Shown here: positions 21,401 through 33,500 of the stretch, piece by piece | Position numbering within the stretch: the first letter of the stretch is position 1 | Layout: every line of letters begins with the position of its first letter | Source: Spirogloea muscicola | Lineage: Eukaryota > Streptophyta > Zygnematophyceae > Spirogloeales > Spirogloeaceae | Assembly: GCA_009602725.1 (NCBI GenBank) | Contig: WELB01000057.1 | Coordinates: 323,310-368,329, forward strand | Length of the DNA stretch: 45,020 bases | Direction: 5' to 3' | Position numbers and translations under genes: made by a program | Notes under the pieces: model-generated | Seen by the model: the letters and a program-made list of their open reading frames with translations, nothing else | Database searches by the model: none | What the model was told of the DNA's origin: nothing

Positions 21401-22393
21401 ATCTCTTCAAATGCAGGAGGGTTCCTCTTTAGCAGCACTTTGAGCAGGGCATATCATGCATACGCTCTTGACTGTGTTGACTTCCAGCAGAGGAGATCAG
21501 TAGCAGCACAGCAAAGACAAAAGTGCTTGGTGCAATGTGTACTGTCATTTGCAATGCCCTCTCCACACACAACAGGGTAGCAAGATGACGACATACTTGT
21601 GCATTTTTTAGCAGCTGGATAAGGGCCACTTTGTTGACCACTTTGACATGGTGCAGATTGCAACCCTTATTACTGTGTATGCGAATTGGGACTTTGCCAA
21701 CATTGAAGGCGTTGGCTGGGGCTGGGCCGGAGTAATTTGGCTCTGGAACATAATCTTCTTCCTGCCATTGGACTTGTTCAAGTTTGCCGTCCGCTATGCC
21801 ATCAGCGGCAAGGCTTGGGAGCTGGTCCATGGCAACCGGGTATGGTGCAGCCTTTCTAGTACACTCCCTTAGTTGGGGAGTATGTGTTTTGACTAGTAGT
21901 GTTGCATGTCAAGCTGCCTGCTCTGTGTGCATGTGTCAGCAGGCCTGTGTAGTGTCATTGCCGCACCTCGGCTGAAGTCAGCCTGACATGAGTATGTGCT
22001 TCTGCAGACTGCGCTGTCTGGCAAGGAGGACTTCGGCAGGCAGGAGAGGCAAGCTGCCTGGGCCACAGCTCAGCGCACGCTGCATGGCCTGCATCCTGCT
22101 GACACAAAAATGGCATCCGAGAGAGGCAGCTTCAGGGACCTCTCAGAGGCTGCTGATTCAGCAAAGAGACGTGCCGAGATTGCAAGGTCAGCACTATATG
22201 ATGTCTGCAAGCAACAAAGATTATGTGCAACAGATGTGCATCTAGTGACCTCTTTGCTTCCATCTCAATCTGCTGATGGCAAATTTGAAACTGTAGGTTG
22301 CGAGAGGCCCACACACTGAAGGGGCATGTGGAGTCGGTTGTGAAGCTGAAGAACATTGACATAGACACAATCCAGCAGGCTTACACGGTCTAG
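15497..22393 (+). CDS. AHA: Plasma-membrane H+-ATPase (P3A), plant-type with penultimate Thr
   Basis: Electrogenic proton pump of the plasma membrane. Exons: 15497-15574, 15918-16037, 16282-16380, 16692-16829, 16978-17112, 17263-17442, 17604-17810, 18158-18277, 18497-18616, 18859-18981, 19141-19245, 19459-19603, 19833-19997, 20115-20353, 20477-20509, 20648-20729, 20844-21004, 21134-21340, 21657-21839, 22008-22186, 22297-22393. They sum to 2,916 bases (971 residues; plant pumps are near 950) with every junction in frame. Motifs: SALTGES (191-197), CSDKTGT with phosphorylated Asp341, [10 protein letters not shown] (597-606), the M5 Arg667 in ITIRIV and the M6 proton-acceptor Asp696 in AILNDG. 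The C-terminal regulatory tail has [12 protein letters not shown] and ends [22 protein letters not shown]. Thr970 in the YTV end is the residue that in land plants is phosphorylated to recruit 14-3-3 proteins. Start chosen because it opens the conserved N-terminal domain in a Kozak-like context. Confidence 0.96.
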
Positions 22394-23729
22394 TTCAACC
22401 AAAGTTAGGCCAGTTCTTTCTACAGGACAATTTCCACCAGCACCACCTTTGCAGCTGAGGCACTTAATAAGGTCTTGCTTGTTAGAGGATATGTGGTTGC
22501 CTAGAAGTCTGAAGTCCAATGAGAGCAGCAAGTAGGGACTTCTCAGAAGCTAGTGTCGTTAAGGCCGTGGCTTGAATGCAAAAGGGAGGTGTGGAGGACG
22601 ACCTCACAACGCCGAGGTATTTCACTGTGCATAGCTGGAGGTGCGAGGTCGGCGGCAGCTTGTGCTCGTGGTATTCGTGCTTTAACAACAAAGTTGGCTC
22701 AGGCTGGGGAAGATGTCACGCGCTCTCCTGCAGAGTGACAGTGGTCTGATAACTTATAGTGGACCCCTCAGTCTTGCTGCAAGTGGTGTCTGCAGGGGAC
22801 TGAGCGCCCCATTTTGACATGCAGCTACTGCCTTGGCAAGGCTTAGATGGTCGCCAGTGTACCCATATACTGCACTATGATTATTGAAGATGACTGTGTG
22901 GCCCAACATTTTGCATGTACTTTGACTCTCTGATTCTTCTGGCTATAACCTTGCCTGCAACTCTGATAATTCTGTGCTAGCAGGATTATATGCTGATTTG
23001 CAGCACAACACATGGTGACCATTCAACGCAATAAACTTGCAGAAAAGCTTGACAAAGGAGAGGCAGATTTACTTAACATGTGCTACTATTTGCCAGCTTC
23101 ACTCAGCTTCCTGATGTACTGTCACTTCGAATGTCCACTCACGGTCTCATGGTGGTGAGGCCTGTGGACTTGGAAAATGCTTCCGCCCTTTTTCTTCTCA
23201 TTATTTTCACTAATCAAACCAGCCGCCTGCAGCAGCTGGGCAAACACCATCAAGGTAATTCCAGCCATGATGGGCTCTGCAGCTGAATGTAGCAGCGCAT
23301 AAGTGTCTTGGACTTGTAGAGTACAACAGTGCCACACCAGCTTGCACTGCAGTTTGTATACATCAAGGGCCAATATTTACTGCAATAGCATCAGATTTAA
23401 GTTGCCACCCAACTGTCATCATAAGTTACTGACGACTCAAGGTTGGATTTGCCATAGCTATGACCTAAATGAGCTTCTTCTGATGGAGCAGCACTAGCAC
23501 ATGCAATTCATCCCTATGGCGTGTGTTGACAAGTCACTGCTTGCTTTGCACGGAGGGTCGACAAACGATCTGTCATCTTGGACTTCTGATGAGATAGAGA
23601 CATGCCACGCTCCACAAGACCAGGCCTAAACCTAATGTTCTAAATCCAGACTGAAGTGAGTTCAGTATGTACGTTGGGTGTTTTAGTATAGGCGGCAAAT
23701 CAGTGGTGAAAAGTGCCAAAGGCATCACA
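22394..23729. other. Intergenic, 3' flanks of two converging genes
   Basis: Holds the 3' untranslated regions of the H+-ATPase (+) and the proteasome beta-1 gene (-). Frames of 60-88 codons on both strands have no family resemblance. I see no gene or repeat of note. Confidence 0.55.
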
Positions 23730-25832
23730 TCAAGCGTTTGTGGGGACGCCATCACTATTAGCGACTAGAAGGGACGCGATTGGCTCCAGCTCCTCATGAT
23801 AGAGTGGCAACTTGTCTCCAGGTACAAATCTGCGGAATGCTCCCTCCTCATTCACCTGGACAAAGAGTCACAGGTACGCCGCCACAACAGATTAGGGTGG
23901 TCCTTTCTGTATTTTTTTAATCCAGGTTCTGTGAAAGCACAACTCACCGTGATGAGGCGCACAACGCCGCCGCTTGACCCATCGCGTGCCATGGCCAGCG
24001 ACACAGCCTTGATGACAAAAGCCTGCGCACATAGTTGGTGGGTGAGAGAGCAACAAGCTGATAGCTCTGCCCTGTTGCCGTAGGTTGATTGCTCTAAGCA
24101 ACTAATTGATAGCACTTCCCAACCAGCAGTGCTGCTACTTGTGGTGGTCAGCACTCAAATGCCGGACGCTGCTCGAGAGAGAAAGTCCATAGAGCTAGAC
24201 AGCCTAGGGCCCACCTCAGCCTCCTCACGTGTCATCCCCTCCTTCCACGCCTGGTCGCAGAAGCCATAGATGTAGCTCGACCCGGACCCTGATCGTGACG
24301 ACTGCTGCTTATCAATGTGCGACCTGGTGGACCAAGGCCCCATGAGATACCTGCTCCAGCTTGCTGGACTTCAACACACTTTGATGCACCGTACAAAGGA
24401 GACCGAATCACAGCCAGCAGGAGTGAGCGGACCGCCGGTGGTGAAGGGAACGCGGAGGAGCGTGCCGCCAATGGGTAGGCCGTACACGCTGCCGCCCTCG
24501 TGCTTGTCCCACCCCGCCAGAATCATGCCTGCCATCAGCATGCTCTGCATGTTGCAACAGGTCCGTGAAGCTCAGCTTTTGCGATGATGAGCGGTGGTCC
24601 AGAGTACAAGCTCTTCAAGGGCGCCACGACTGACGGGCAGAACGTGCACTCAAGGTGGGTGGATACAAACACCATAGTCGGCAATGAAAGAAAGAGCGAT
24701 ATAGAGTGCCTTCGCAACAGAAGAAGAACAAGATAGAGTGCCAGGGGGAATTGCAGCACTTGAAAACATTCTTAGTTACGTGCTATGCGCAACAGATATG
24801 TTCCAGACGTGCTCAACATGGGACCGAGAATGTCACTCCAACCTTGTTATTATAGGCCAACTGCATGGTGAGGTTGGCAGCCGTCTTAACGTCCGCAGGC
24901 GCTCCTTTCTCAATCCTATAATGCAAGCGGCGATACAAGGGTGACAGCAAATTCAAGAGTACTCTGTGAGCTGCCAGCTATCGTGGCCAATTATGCACCG
25001 AGCAAGGAGGGCCGCGACGGCTGCGGCAGCACATCGAGTGGGCTACGGCGGGCCTCAACGACCAGTGGCTGCGAACAGCAAGCACAAGCTGGACACACTG
25101 TGGGACCGCTTCACCACCAAAGCCGCAGCTGAGTGAAGGCGAGCGCTGGAGGATAGATATGTGAAGCTTGCTGCGGAGGGAGGTGGGAAGGGCAGCATCG
25201 GGCGCGCACACATGCTGGTGCAGGAAGTAGCGGACGTAGTCCGAGACGACCTGCGTGTCCGCTGCCTGGGGCGCGCCGCGCGGCCAGGCAGCGGAGGCCG
25301 CTTGGCCTCAGCGCCCAGTCCGCCGCTCACCGGCGGCGGCGGCGACGGCGGCCGCTACCGCTGCAGGCACGCTGGCGACCGCAGACATGGGCTCTGCCGG
25401 AAGCCAAGCTGCGGGGGCGCCGGCGTGGCTGCCGCCGCTCACCGAGCCCGAGCGGCAGAGGTAGACGTTGTCGGTGAGCGCCGTGATCTTGTCCGACGCC
25501 CGGTTGGACACGTACGTGCCTGCGCAGCGCCCAGCTCTTGGCCGCCGCGCCCCGTCAGGCGGGCCATCGCCCGATGCGGCGGCGGCGGCGGCGGCGGCGN
25601 NNNNNNNNNNNNNNNNNNNNNNNNNNNNNNNNNNNNNNNNNNNNNNNNNNNNNNNNNNNNNNNNNNNNNNNNNNNNNNNNNNNNNNNNNNNNNNNNNNNN
25701 NNNNNNNNNNNNNNNNNNNNNNNNNNNNNNNNNNNNNNNNNNNNNNNNNNNNNNNNNNNNNNNNNNNNNNNNNNNNNNNNNNGGCCTCACCCCCGTCGTC
25801 ACGGGCTCGCTCTCGCCCTGCCAGCCCTCCAT
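23730..25832 (-). CDS. PBA1: 20S proteasome subunit beta-1 (caspase-like), one exon in an assembly gap
   Basis: Catalytic beta-1 subunit of the 20S core, an N-terminal-threonine protease cutting after acidic residues. Exons (descending): 25832-25791, [exon 2 in the N run], 25519-25443, 25265-25210, 24915-24843, 24544-24433, 24288-24215, 24022-23948, 23855-23730; all visible junctions agree in phase. Exon 1 gives a 14-residue propeptide ([14 protein letters not shown]) ending in Gly, the usual residue before Thr1. Family segments: [20 protein letters not shown] (its Lys corresponds to catalytic Lys33), [59 protein letters not shown] (Ser129 region), [13 protein letters not shown] (Asp166/Ser169), [16 protein letters not shown]. 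Exon 2, expected to carry Thr1 and the GADSRTST-like segment, is not in the sequence. The conserved pieces make this the beta-1 type rather than beta-2 or beta-5. Co-oriented with the HECT ligase gene upstream. Confidence 0.93.
25576..25599. repeat. GCG triplet run at the gap edge
   Basis: A run of GCG/GGC triplets leads straight into the N run at 25600, within intron 2 (minus strand) of the proteasome gene. Such a repeat is a likely reason for the assembly break. Confidence 0.85.
25600..25782. other. Assembly gap (183 N)
   Basis: Unresolved bases between exon 1 and exon 3 of the beta-1 gene. Exon 1 ends in phase 0 and exon 3 starts in phase 1, so the hidden exon should have a length of 3n+1 bases. 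About 20-25 residues are missing relative to the family. Confidence 0.95.
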
Positions 25833-25844
25833 GGCGCGACGTAT

Positions 25845-25883
<39 letters not shown>
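25845..25883. repeat. CCG triplet run in the beta-1 gene leader
   Basis: About thirteen CCG units (GGC on the coding strand) lie a few bases upstream of the beta-1 ATG at 25832, probably in its 5' untranslated leader. Together with the triplet run at 25576-25599 it brackets the first exon. Confidence 0.85.
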
Positions 25884-25884
<1 letters not shown>

Positions 25885-25989
25885 TGGCGCCGCGAGTTGC
25901 GGCCTGAGGTTCGACCACGGCGGGCGGGTCCCCTAGCTGAGCGTCTGTGCCACTAAACCCAGAATACCGCGGAAGCTCTTCCTAGTACA

Positions 25990-26600
25990 AGGCGAGTGCT
26001 GAGTGATGGAAGCCCCGAGCGGCTAAGTACAAAGCCAAGCACGTCAGTCTTTTGATGTATATCACCGACTGCTAAGCCGACCCGCTCAGTCATCGTTGGC
26101 CAGCACGTCGAGATCGCTAATCGATGGCCAAGCTCCGTGCAGCACACCTGAAGCTCTTCTGCCAACAGGTGCATGAGCTGAAAGCACGGGCCGATGGCTG
26201 TAAGTAAGCTCTTGCATTTTGGGGCTGGCCTTTCCCAGCCCCTATCCTCTGTGGGCGAGCAATTTCTTCCTTGAAGAATGGAGTGTGTATGACGTGATGC
26301 AGGGCCCGGGTGGCCTAGTACAAAGGGGTGAGGGATATGTAAGCCAGCCCGGAGAGAATCGACAATGTCCGAAGGGGCCGGAAAGCGCCATACCACACTA
26401 ATGGAGTACCACAGAAGATGGTCACGTGGTGATCAAAAGTCAGCAGCCACAAGTCAGAAAGAGAAGCTGTGAGAAGCCAGCCGGAAGGGAATGGACAGTG
26501 CCCGAAGGGGACCGCTGTAGCGCATATGCGCCAGTGGCTACTACAAGTGGGTGCTCAAGGAATTCCTAATCAAGACCCGCAAGTTGAATCACTTGGCAGC
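25990..26600 (-). mobile_element. Retroelement 3'-end fragments
   Basis: On the minus strand ISDLDVLANDD and a stop (26118-26086) correspond to the SDLYVLTRGY terminus at 11013-11045, and the following gagcgggtc and ggctttgtacttagcc match the flank there. Further up lie ggggctggcctttcccagcc and gtgggcgagc (about 26220-26260, plus sense), cttccggccccttcgga (26395-26370, minus) and a second module near 26530-26460 (minus). These are several overlapping 3' ends without a preserved coding region. Confidence 0.5.
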
Positions 26601-27530
26601 CGTTCAACAGTTACCAAGCCCAAACCCAGAGTCAGCAGCTAAGCGGCGACCTGCCTGCAAATGCACGGCAAATGGCCTGGGAACGCAGAGGCTGACAAAC
26701 GACACGCTCTCTCTCCCTCCCTGCAACAAGCTTAATAACTCAAACATCCTTGGCCCCTGGAACCTCGAGCAGAAAGAGCCCAGCAATCCGTGAGCCCTGT
26801 CCTCCGACCTCTGCTCATTCTTTTTTTGGGGCTGGCCTCTCCCAGCCACCGCCCCCTCAAGGAAGCGTCTTTCTCTCTGTGGAAGCCTGCCCGCATGCCC
26901 AGGCTCCGAAACCGGCACTGGAGTCGGGACTTATGAAAGGCAGCAGCTGCCCCTCCTGCTGCTGCGACACCGGCAAGCTACACATGCACTAACTTGTGTA
27001 TTTAACCCTTAGGATTCTGCCGATTTTTAACATGTGGCTCAGAGAGCCTCAAGAATCTCGCTATCCTCATAGTGGATCATTGTAATCTAGCCCCCCGCGT
27101 CCCAGCAGCCCAGCTGGGTAGTCGTGCGTGCCATCGCTTTGCTGCTTGCCATTACGGCATCTGCCAATCCATCAACAGAGCATCTGACAAGATGGAGCCA
27201 GTGAGCCACCATCTCGGTGTGCAAATGGCAAGCAGTTCGTCAAACAATCTATTAGGCATAGATCTTAGTGCGTGCCACCAACCACAACCACATGCCAAAT
27301 GAGGCGGAGAATATTATGGATCATACGAGCCATAGTACACCAGCCTCGTCTGACAGGCCATCCAACCTGCAAATGTCAGATGCAGCATCTACTTCCAACC
27401 AACTAACATCTAGCCTACGCTGGTAAGTGGCAATGTGGCCTTGGATTACAAAGGCGCTGGGTTGACCAGCTCTACCTGCTGTGACTTGGACCATTCTTCT
27501 GGCAAAGGAGTTCCCCTCCCGAGCTGTGTG
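26601..27530. other. Intergenic, 3' flank of the HECT ligase gene
   Basis: One more tggggctggcctctcccagcc core lies near 26827-26850 (+). The rest shows no coding resemblance. The part next to 27531 should be the 3' untranslated region of the minus-strand ligase gene. Confidence 0.5.
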
Positions 27531-30500
27531 TCAGCCAAATCCAAAGCCCTCGTTAGCCTCGTGAATGGCAAGCAATAGGCGCTCCTCAATCTGCTCTTTG
27601 CTTGTGTACTCAGGGAGATCCAATTGATTGAAGCTGCAAAAACGCATGAGTGTGATGAGACATCAGTACTTGCAGACATGTCTAAGCTTTGCACTGCTTC
27701 TGTCAAAGGTCTCTAAGCAAAAAGACATCATGCGTGAAGTAAAGCTGGGATTATGTGCACCACTGCAGGTATAACTCAGGTGTCAAGATTGCACTGAGAA
27801 GGAGGTCTCTTTCAATCTGAAATGTAAGCTGCCTCAACAGTGCTCTAAATTCAAAGACCAGGAACATGAAGGCCGTGCACGCCAATCAGGTCAACAAGGA
27901 GGAAATGTAGTCGCTACCATGTGTGGGCTGAAGGTAGGCGCTTTGGAGCACCGTAAGCCTTGTGAATCTGGAAATGTTGGGGTCCTGAGATGCCTTGCAG
28001 TGCCTTGAAGCCCTCCAAGGGCACCTGAAGAAGGGTAGGGAAGCACAACACAAAGAGCACACTGCTGTCACAGATGCAGGCAGTGTAAGGTGCGAGACAT
28101 CTGCACTATCATAAGCAGCGATGTGATGGAGACGGCTCTCAGGAAGTACTCAAAGCTAGCTGTCTCTGCAGAATGTTACAAGTGGCATTGGTAGACAAAG
28201 CTGACACACTATCTGATCTGCATGCTAGATGTGTTGCTGCTGTCAAGGACCACCATCACATAGATGCCTTCCTAACACTAGCAAATCCTGGATGCTCAAG
28301 CCACAAACCTTTGACGTGCCCGTTATGAATTGCAGCAGGCGCGCACAATCCTCTTTGCCAAAACTCCGTACAGTTTCCCAGAACCACTGCACAACCTGCG
28401 AGGCACTAGTGTACCCAGTGTAGTCTGTGTTGTTCCTCAGGTCCTCAACTGTCACAGAAGAAAGGGATGCAATTGACAATGTCACTGCCCATCCTCCATG
28501 ACAACTATTTGAAATGATCATCATGACAGCGGCTCTTTCTGAACAGAACGCTTTATTTCACGTAGTTTCTCTGCCTAAATTCTCTGCGCCTACGGAGCTT
28601 CAGGCTACTGCCTCACCATCGATCTCAGGGAGTCCCGAGATGAGGAGCTCCAGCTCTCTGTCATTGAAGATGGAGATCAAATCCCTTGAGATCAACTCTT
28701 GGAACCCCTCCAGGAACGCATTGATCTGGGGCCTGATTGCAGTGGTCATTCTGTGTTCAGCCAAGAGATCCACATACTCGGCCTTGTTCTCCTCTGTGAC
28801 TTTGATGTTTCTGCCACCTGGCATGAGTTCGTGATCTGTCACCTGCACGAGTTGGTACAAGGAAGATGCGATGTGTGCGTCAGTGCAGACTCCACACTCG
28901 TCTCAGATCACTGCCAGGTTGTTCTGGCGAGTGCACTGCCACTTGGGTGTCCTTGGCAATGCAAGCTAACTGCCCTTGAAGATTACAACTTCGTATATCA
29001 TGTAGTTCTTGTTTTTGATCAAGCGAGTGGTCATATATACTACTTGGTCATAAGACACGACACATATAGAAGTGGTCTCAGCGCAAAAGCAGCCTCTGCT
29101 GGCAACTTGATCCAGGACTGCATTGCCTACACCTGCTGCATGACCTCTGCGTGAACTATGTAAGGAAGCTCGTGCATGGAGGAACTGAGACGTTGCCTAG
29201 GACTTTGTACCTTGCCCTTCTCATAGAAGATGAGCTTCTCTTCATCAGCATCCACGCTGAAGGTCAGGTCTAGTATGTCTGTCACATCGTTCTGCATCTC
29301 ACAAGATCCTATGTCAATTCGACATTACAGAGAAGATCCTTCCAGTGGATGCATTGCTCAAGGAGCACGGATCCATGGCATCGAAGAAAATGGTCCGCGA
29401 CAAACTGTGCTTGCTTACCTCTAGCATCCACTTCAGGTTCTTGTAATAGTCGGGGTCGATTGCTTCAAGCTCGTGATAGGTGACTTTGGCACCCAGTATG
29501 TGCTTATAAAAGGAACGTGTGAAGTGCACGTCTAGAAGCTGCCCATCAAAGAGAGCCTTCGCAACCTGGCATACACATAAACGAAAGAACCACTGCTGAG
29601 CAATGTCATCACACCGGCAGTGCTGCAAATTCATTACTAACTTACCACGTTGTTGCTGCATGCATGTCCAGATAGGAAGTGGTGGTGTGACTTACCACAC
29701 GGCCGACAAACTTGAAGTAGGAAAGGTGCTCGGTCTGGTAAACAGAGTTTGGGTTAGGCTGGAACGTGGCGTCATTCCCCACGGTGGTGAATAGAAGTGC
29801 ACCCCGATCAAAGATCACTCTTGACAGGAGCTGATACCACTCTCTGGTGAGCCCCCCAGCATCGATGCCCTCCTCCCCTTGGAACTGGACAGTGAGTCGG
29901 CCCCTCAGCTCCTCAGGAGTTCTCATCCTCAGCTGCAGAGCAGCCCGTGCAATGCAATCAGAGTAGCTCGTGCGTGTGTCTTTTGTTTGTAAAAACACAC
30001 CTGTCAAATCAGATTACAATTGCAAGAGCGCCATGATCTCTTAATTGAAGGCTAAGGAGGATACAGAATGAAGCAGACAAGATATAGCACCTGATTGTAG
30101 GAGTCTTCCAACACATAAGCTCTTCGCACGCAGATCCTCAGTGTCCCGTTGTAGTGGCCAGGGCCCTGCGCTTGTCCCTCCTGCTGGAGCTTGATCCTTG
30201 ACCTGAAATGCTGCCGCTTGTTGTCGAATTCGAGCAAGCGAGGAACTCTGAGCAGCAAGTCTAGGGAGCCCTCGAGCAAGGAGGGGTTCTGCCTCACAAA
30301 GGCATTCATCAGCTTTCGGTGCCTCTCAGCAAACCTGGCTCCCATCTGCTCTCCTTCGCTCTCTGCAATCGACGATTGGGTCCTCATCAACCGACTTGCA
30401 CCGGCCATTGACGAAGATGCGGACGTGGACGGCTCCGTCGAGCTTCTCCTTGCCTCGTCGGCTGCTGTATCATCGGCCTCGGCAGCAGGCTTGGTGGTGC

Positions 30501-33500
30501 TCGGTGCCGCTTGCATGGAGGAGCTGCTGCCTGTTGCAGCTCGCATTCTGTGACAGAGGACAAAGAAGGCCTCCACAAACGGCAGCACCTTATGGGTCCC
30601 TGGAGGCAAGGGTGGCAACTGACTAGCGCCACCGGCCACTGTAAGCGCCTCTGCATTCGGTGAGGAGTCTGGCAACACGGCCGGAAGGGAGGCCATGCGG
30701 CTCTCAATGGCGGCAATGCAATGCGAGAGGCCTTGCCAAAGGGGCTCAAGTGCCAGGTTGAGCTCCCTGGCCAATGCGAGGCCTGCATCAGCAACAACAC
30801 GAGCCTCCGACTCCGCCTTTGCAGTCTTCTCATTCTGCAAGTGCTCAACCAAGAGCCAAGTCACTGATTAATTCCTCAGCTCAGTCAAGTGCTGTACACT
30901 TTGCATATAAAGAAATCCAATCTTTTATAGCTCTGCGAAGGCCACGGAGTGCAAGGACAGGCCAGTGAGCGCACCGGTTGAGGGAGAGAGATGAGGGTGC
31001 TGATGGCCTGCAGGACTCGCAGAAGTGCTCCGCCAGACATGGTGCTCACGGCCACAGGTGCCACTTCACCGGCAAACTGCTGGAGCTCGGCCAACGCTGG
31101 CCTGCTGAGCTGGCGCGCCACGTTGGACAGCTCCTCCAGGCAGGAGCGCCTGTGGCTGACAACAACTTCTGCCAGCAACTTGACCACCGATGCGACCCTA
31201 GTATATGCCGCTTTTGTGAGCCTGGCAACATAATAACGCACTGAAGTGAGAATACGGGCAAATGTTCAGCAGTCCCATGACGATCATGGTGAACAGGCTG
31301 TCAAGCAAGCAACCTACACACTATCAGGGCTCCAAAAGTTCTCAGTCAGCAGGTGGTGAATGTAAAGTTGCTGAGGGAGTTCAAATGCACAGCATCTTAC
31401 ATACCCCTCCTGAGCCAAGAGGTTGCAGAGTAATCGCAATTCAGACTCTGGGATTAGAGCCAGCACTGCCGCTGCTTCGTTGTTCTTTGTGATCCTGGTG
31501 CCTGCAGGGTCAGGCTCAGTCTCCTCCATCTCCTCCTTGTCCTCCTCCTGCGGGTCAGGTCCTGGTCCGCTTGCAGAGGCTCCTGGCAGACTACTGGGTG
31601 CAGCTGCAGCTGAGGCGGCTGAGGCCATTGTGTCCCTGCCAAAAGCGGCCTGGAGCTCTGCAGACGTCACGCTTGGTTCCTCATGGCCTGCATTTGCAGC
31701 AGCATCTGGCACGGGGCCTGGAGCATCCGCAGCCGGTGCCGCATCGGATGGAATCTGAGCAGGCTTGGGCTTTGTCTGCGAAGTGGAGGAAGCGGCAATC
31801 TCTGTTCCTGCGCTCTTCACAACCACCTCAACCAAGGCCATGACCTGACAAGGTGCCCAGGTGTCAGGTTAGCTCGTGTTTGAGGAGTATCTGTCAAATC
31901 ATTACACTCAAATACAGAAAAGAAGTACACACAGCAAGCATGGCGTAGTCACCTGTTCCAGATGGCTGCTGCTCTGGGAATACATAGGCTGTCGAAGCAG
32001 CTTGAAAAGAAGGACAACTGGGATCTGGTTTTCACTGTCATCACGTTGTTCTTCCTCAGCTACTTGTCCTTCAGTAGCCTTTGCCTTTCCTTTGTCTCTC
32101 CCTTCGACTGCTGCCTTCCTTGAGGGTGATTCTGGCAAGCTGGGGCTCAGGTAAAGCAGAAGCTGGGCTACCTTGGGATGGTGCCTGGCCAGGTATGCCA
32201 GGATATCCAGCACACGGCGCGACACAAGGGGCGGCAGACCTGAGAAAATATGCTTTGGAATCTCAGTGGCAGCAACGTGCAGCCATGTGTGCAGGTGTCC
32301 CCATATGCAACTGATAACAAGCATGAGTTTGCAAAAGCTCTGGAAGCCGAGTAGCTGCATTATCCAGTCTTGACCACGCTCAGTGAAGCTAAATGCAAAT
32401 TTCTGTGCGTATCCTAAAATTCACCAACTACTGGGACGCAATGGACCTTGGTCAATAACACGTGACAGAACAGAGCACCACAACCTGTGCCCATCCTCAA
32501 GATTACTTGGTGTCATGCATACTAGCCAGACCGGGGCTTCATGAAGAAGCACAAGACCCTACTTAAACGTTTTGAGCGCACCTTCATAGAGCTGGGGGCG
32601 GACATAGACAACATTTGACTGGCACCCAAAAAGCCTTGCTTGTGAATCTTTCTCTGCACGAGGTGCATCCATTGTACTTCTCTGCTGAAGCATCTCCAGC
32701 AGGAGGTGGACAAGAGTGACACGTGTGCTGCTGTGTGCACATAAATTCAGCAGCAGGCGCTGGAGCAGACCCTTACCAAGAGGCTGCAAGAACAAACGTG
32801 CATCTATCAGTCTTTGCCATAAGATCTTCGTGGTATAGCTAATCGTTGACCATGTTCAGCAACTTGTAACAGCAGTTGAGGATGGAGCACACAGAATCGA
32901 GTGTCAGTCAAGCCACAAGAGGAACTCAAGTTTCTCATGCTAGCCAGTTCCTGACCTGAGCAAGTCGCAGCAGTCGAATCAGCGCTTCAATTGCGGACCT
33001 TTCCAACAGTGGAGGGCCCTCTATCTCCTTCAATCTTCCCCCCCCCTTCATTCCCAAGCCCAACTGAGGATAGGCTCCCCGTGATCTTGCATTGAGAATG
33101 TCACTGTCAGAACTTGCAGCAACCACCCCTGCAGTCTCCAGAGCACGTGTCTGGAGGCGATTGTGATGTTGGGAGATGGCTTGCCGCCTGAAGAGGCCTT
33201 GCCTCTGATACTGGCTCATGGCCCTCTCTCTCAACAACTGAGCCTCTGCAAGCAAAGCGGGTGGTAGAGCCGCAAGCACCGCTTCGGAGGAGGTCAGCAG
33301 GACCTGCAAACAGAATACAGGTAAAGAATACACGCTCAATAATCTGTAGGTGCTCCAGTAAGGCCTTTGCAAGCACATCACAATAACGTGACTAGTATAT
33401 CTGACACAGTGAGCTTTGCCTGCATTAGCATGTGCTTTTCACTTATGCAGGTTGTTCTGCTCGCTGAAAGACATACAATCAGGTGAACCACCATACCTCC

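Noticed and set aside
25161-25956. Plus-strand frames reading through the N run
   Set aside because: Their length is artificial because N was translated as X; the real gene is on the minus strand.
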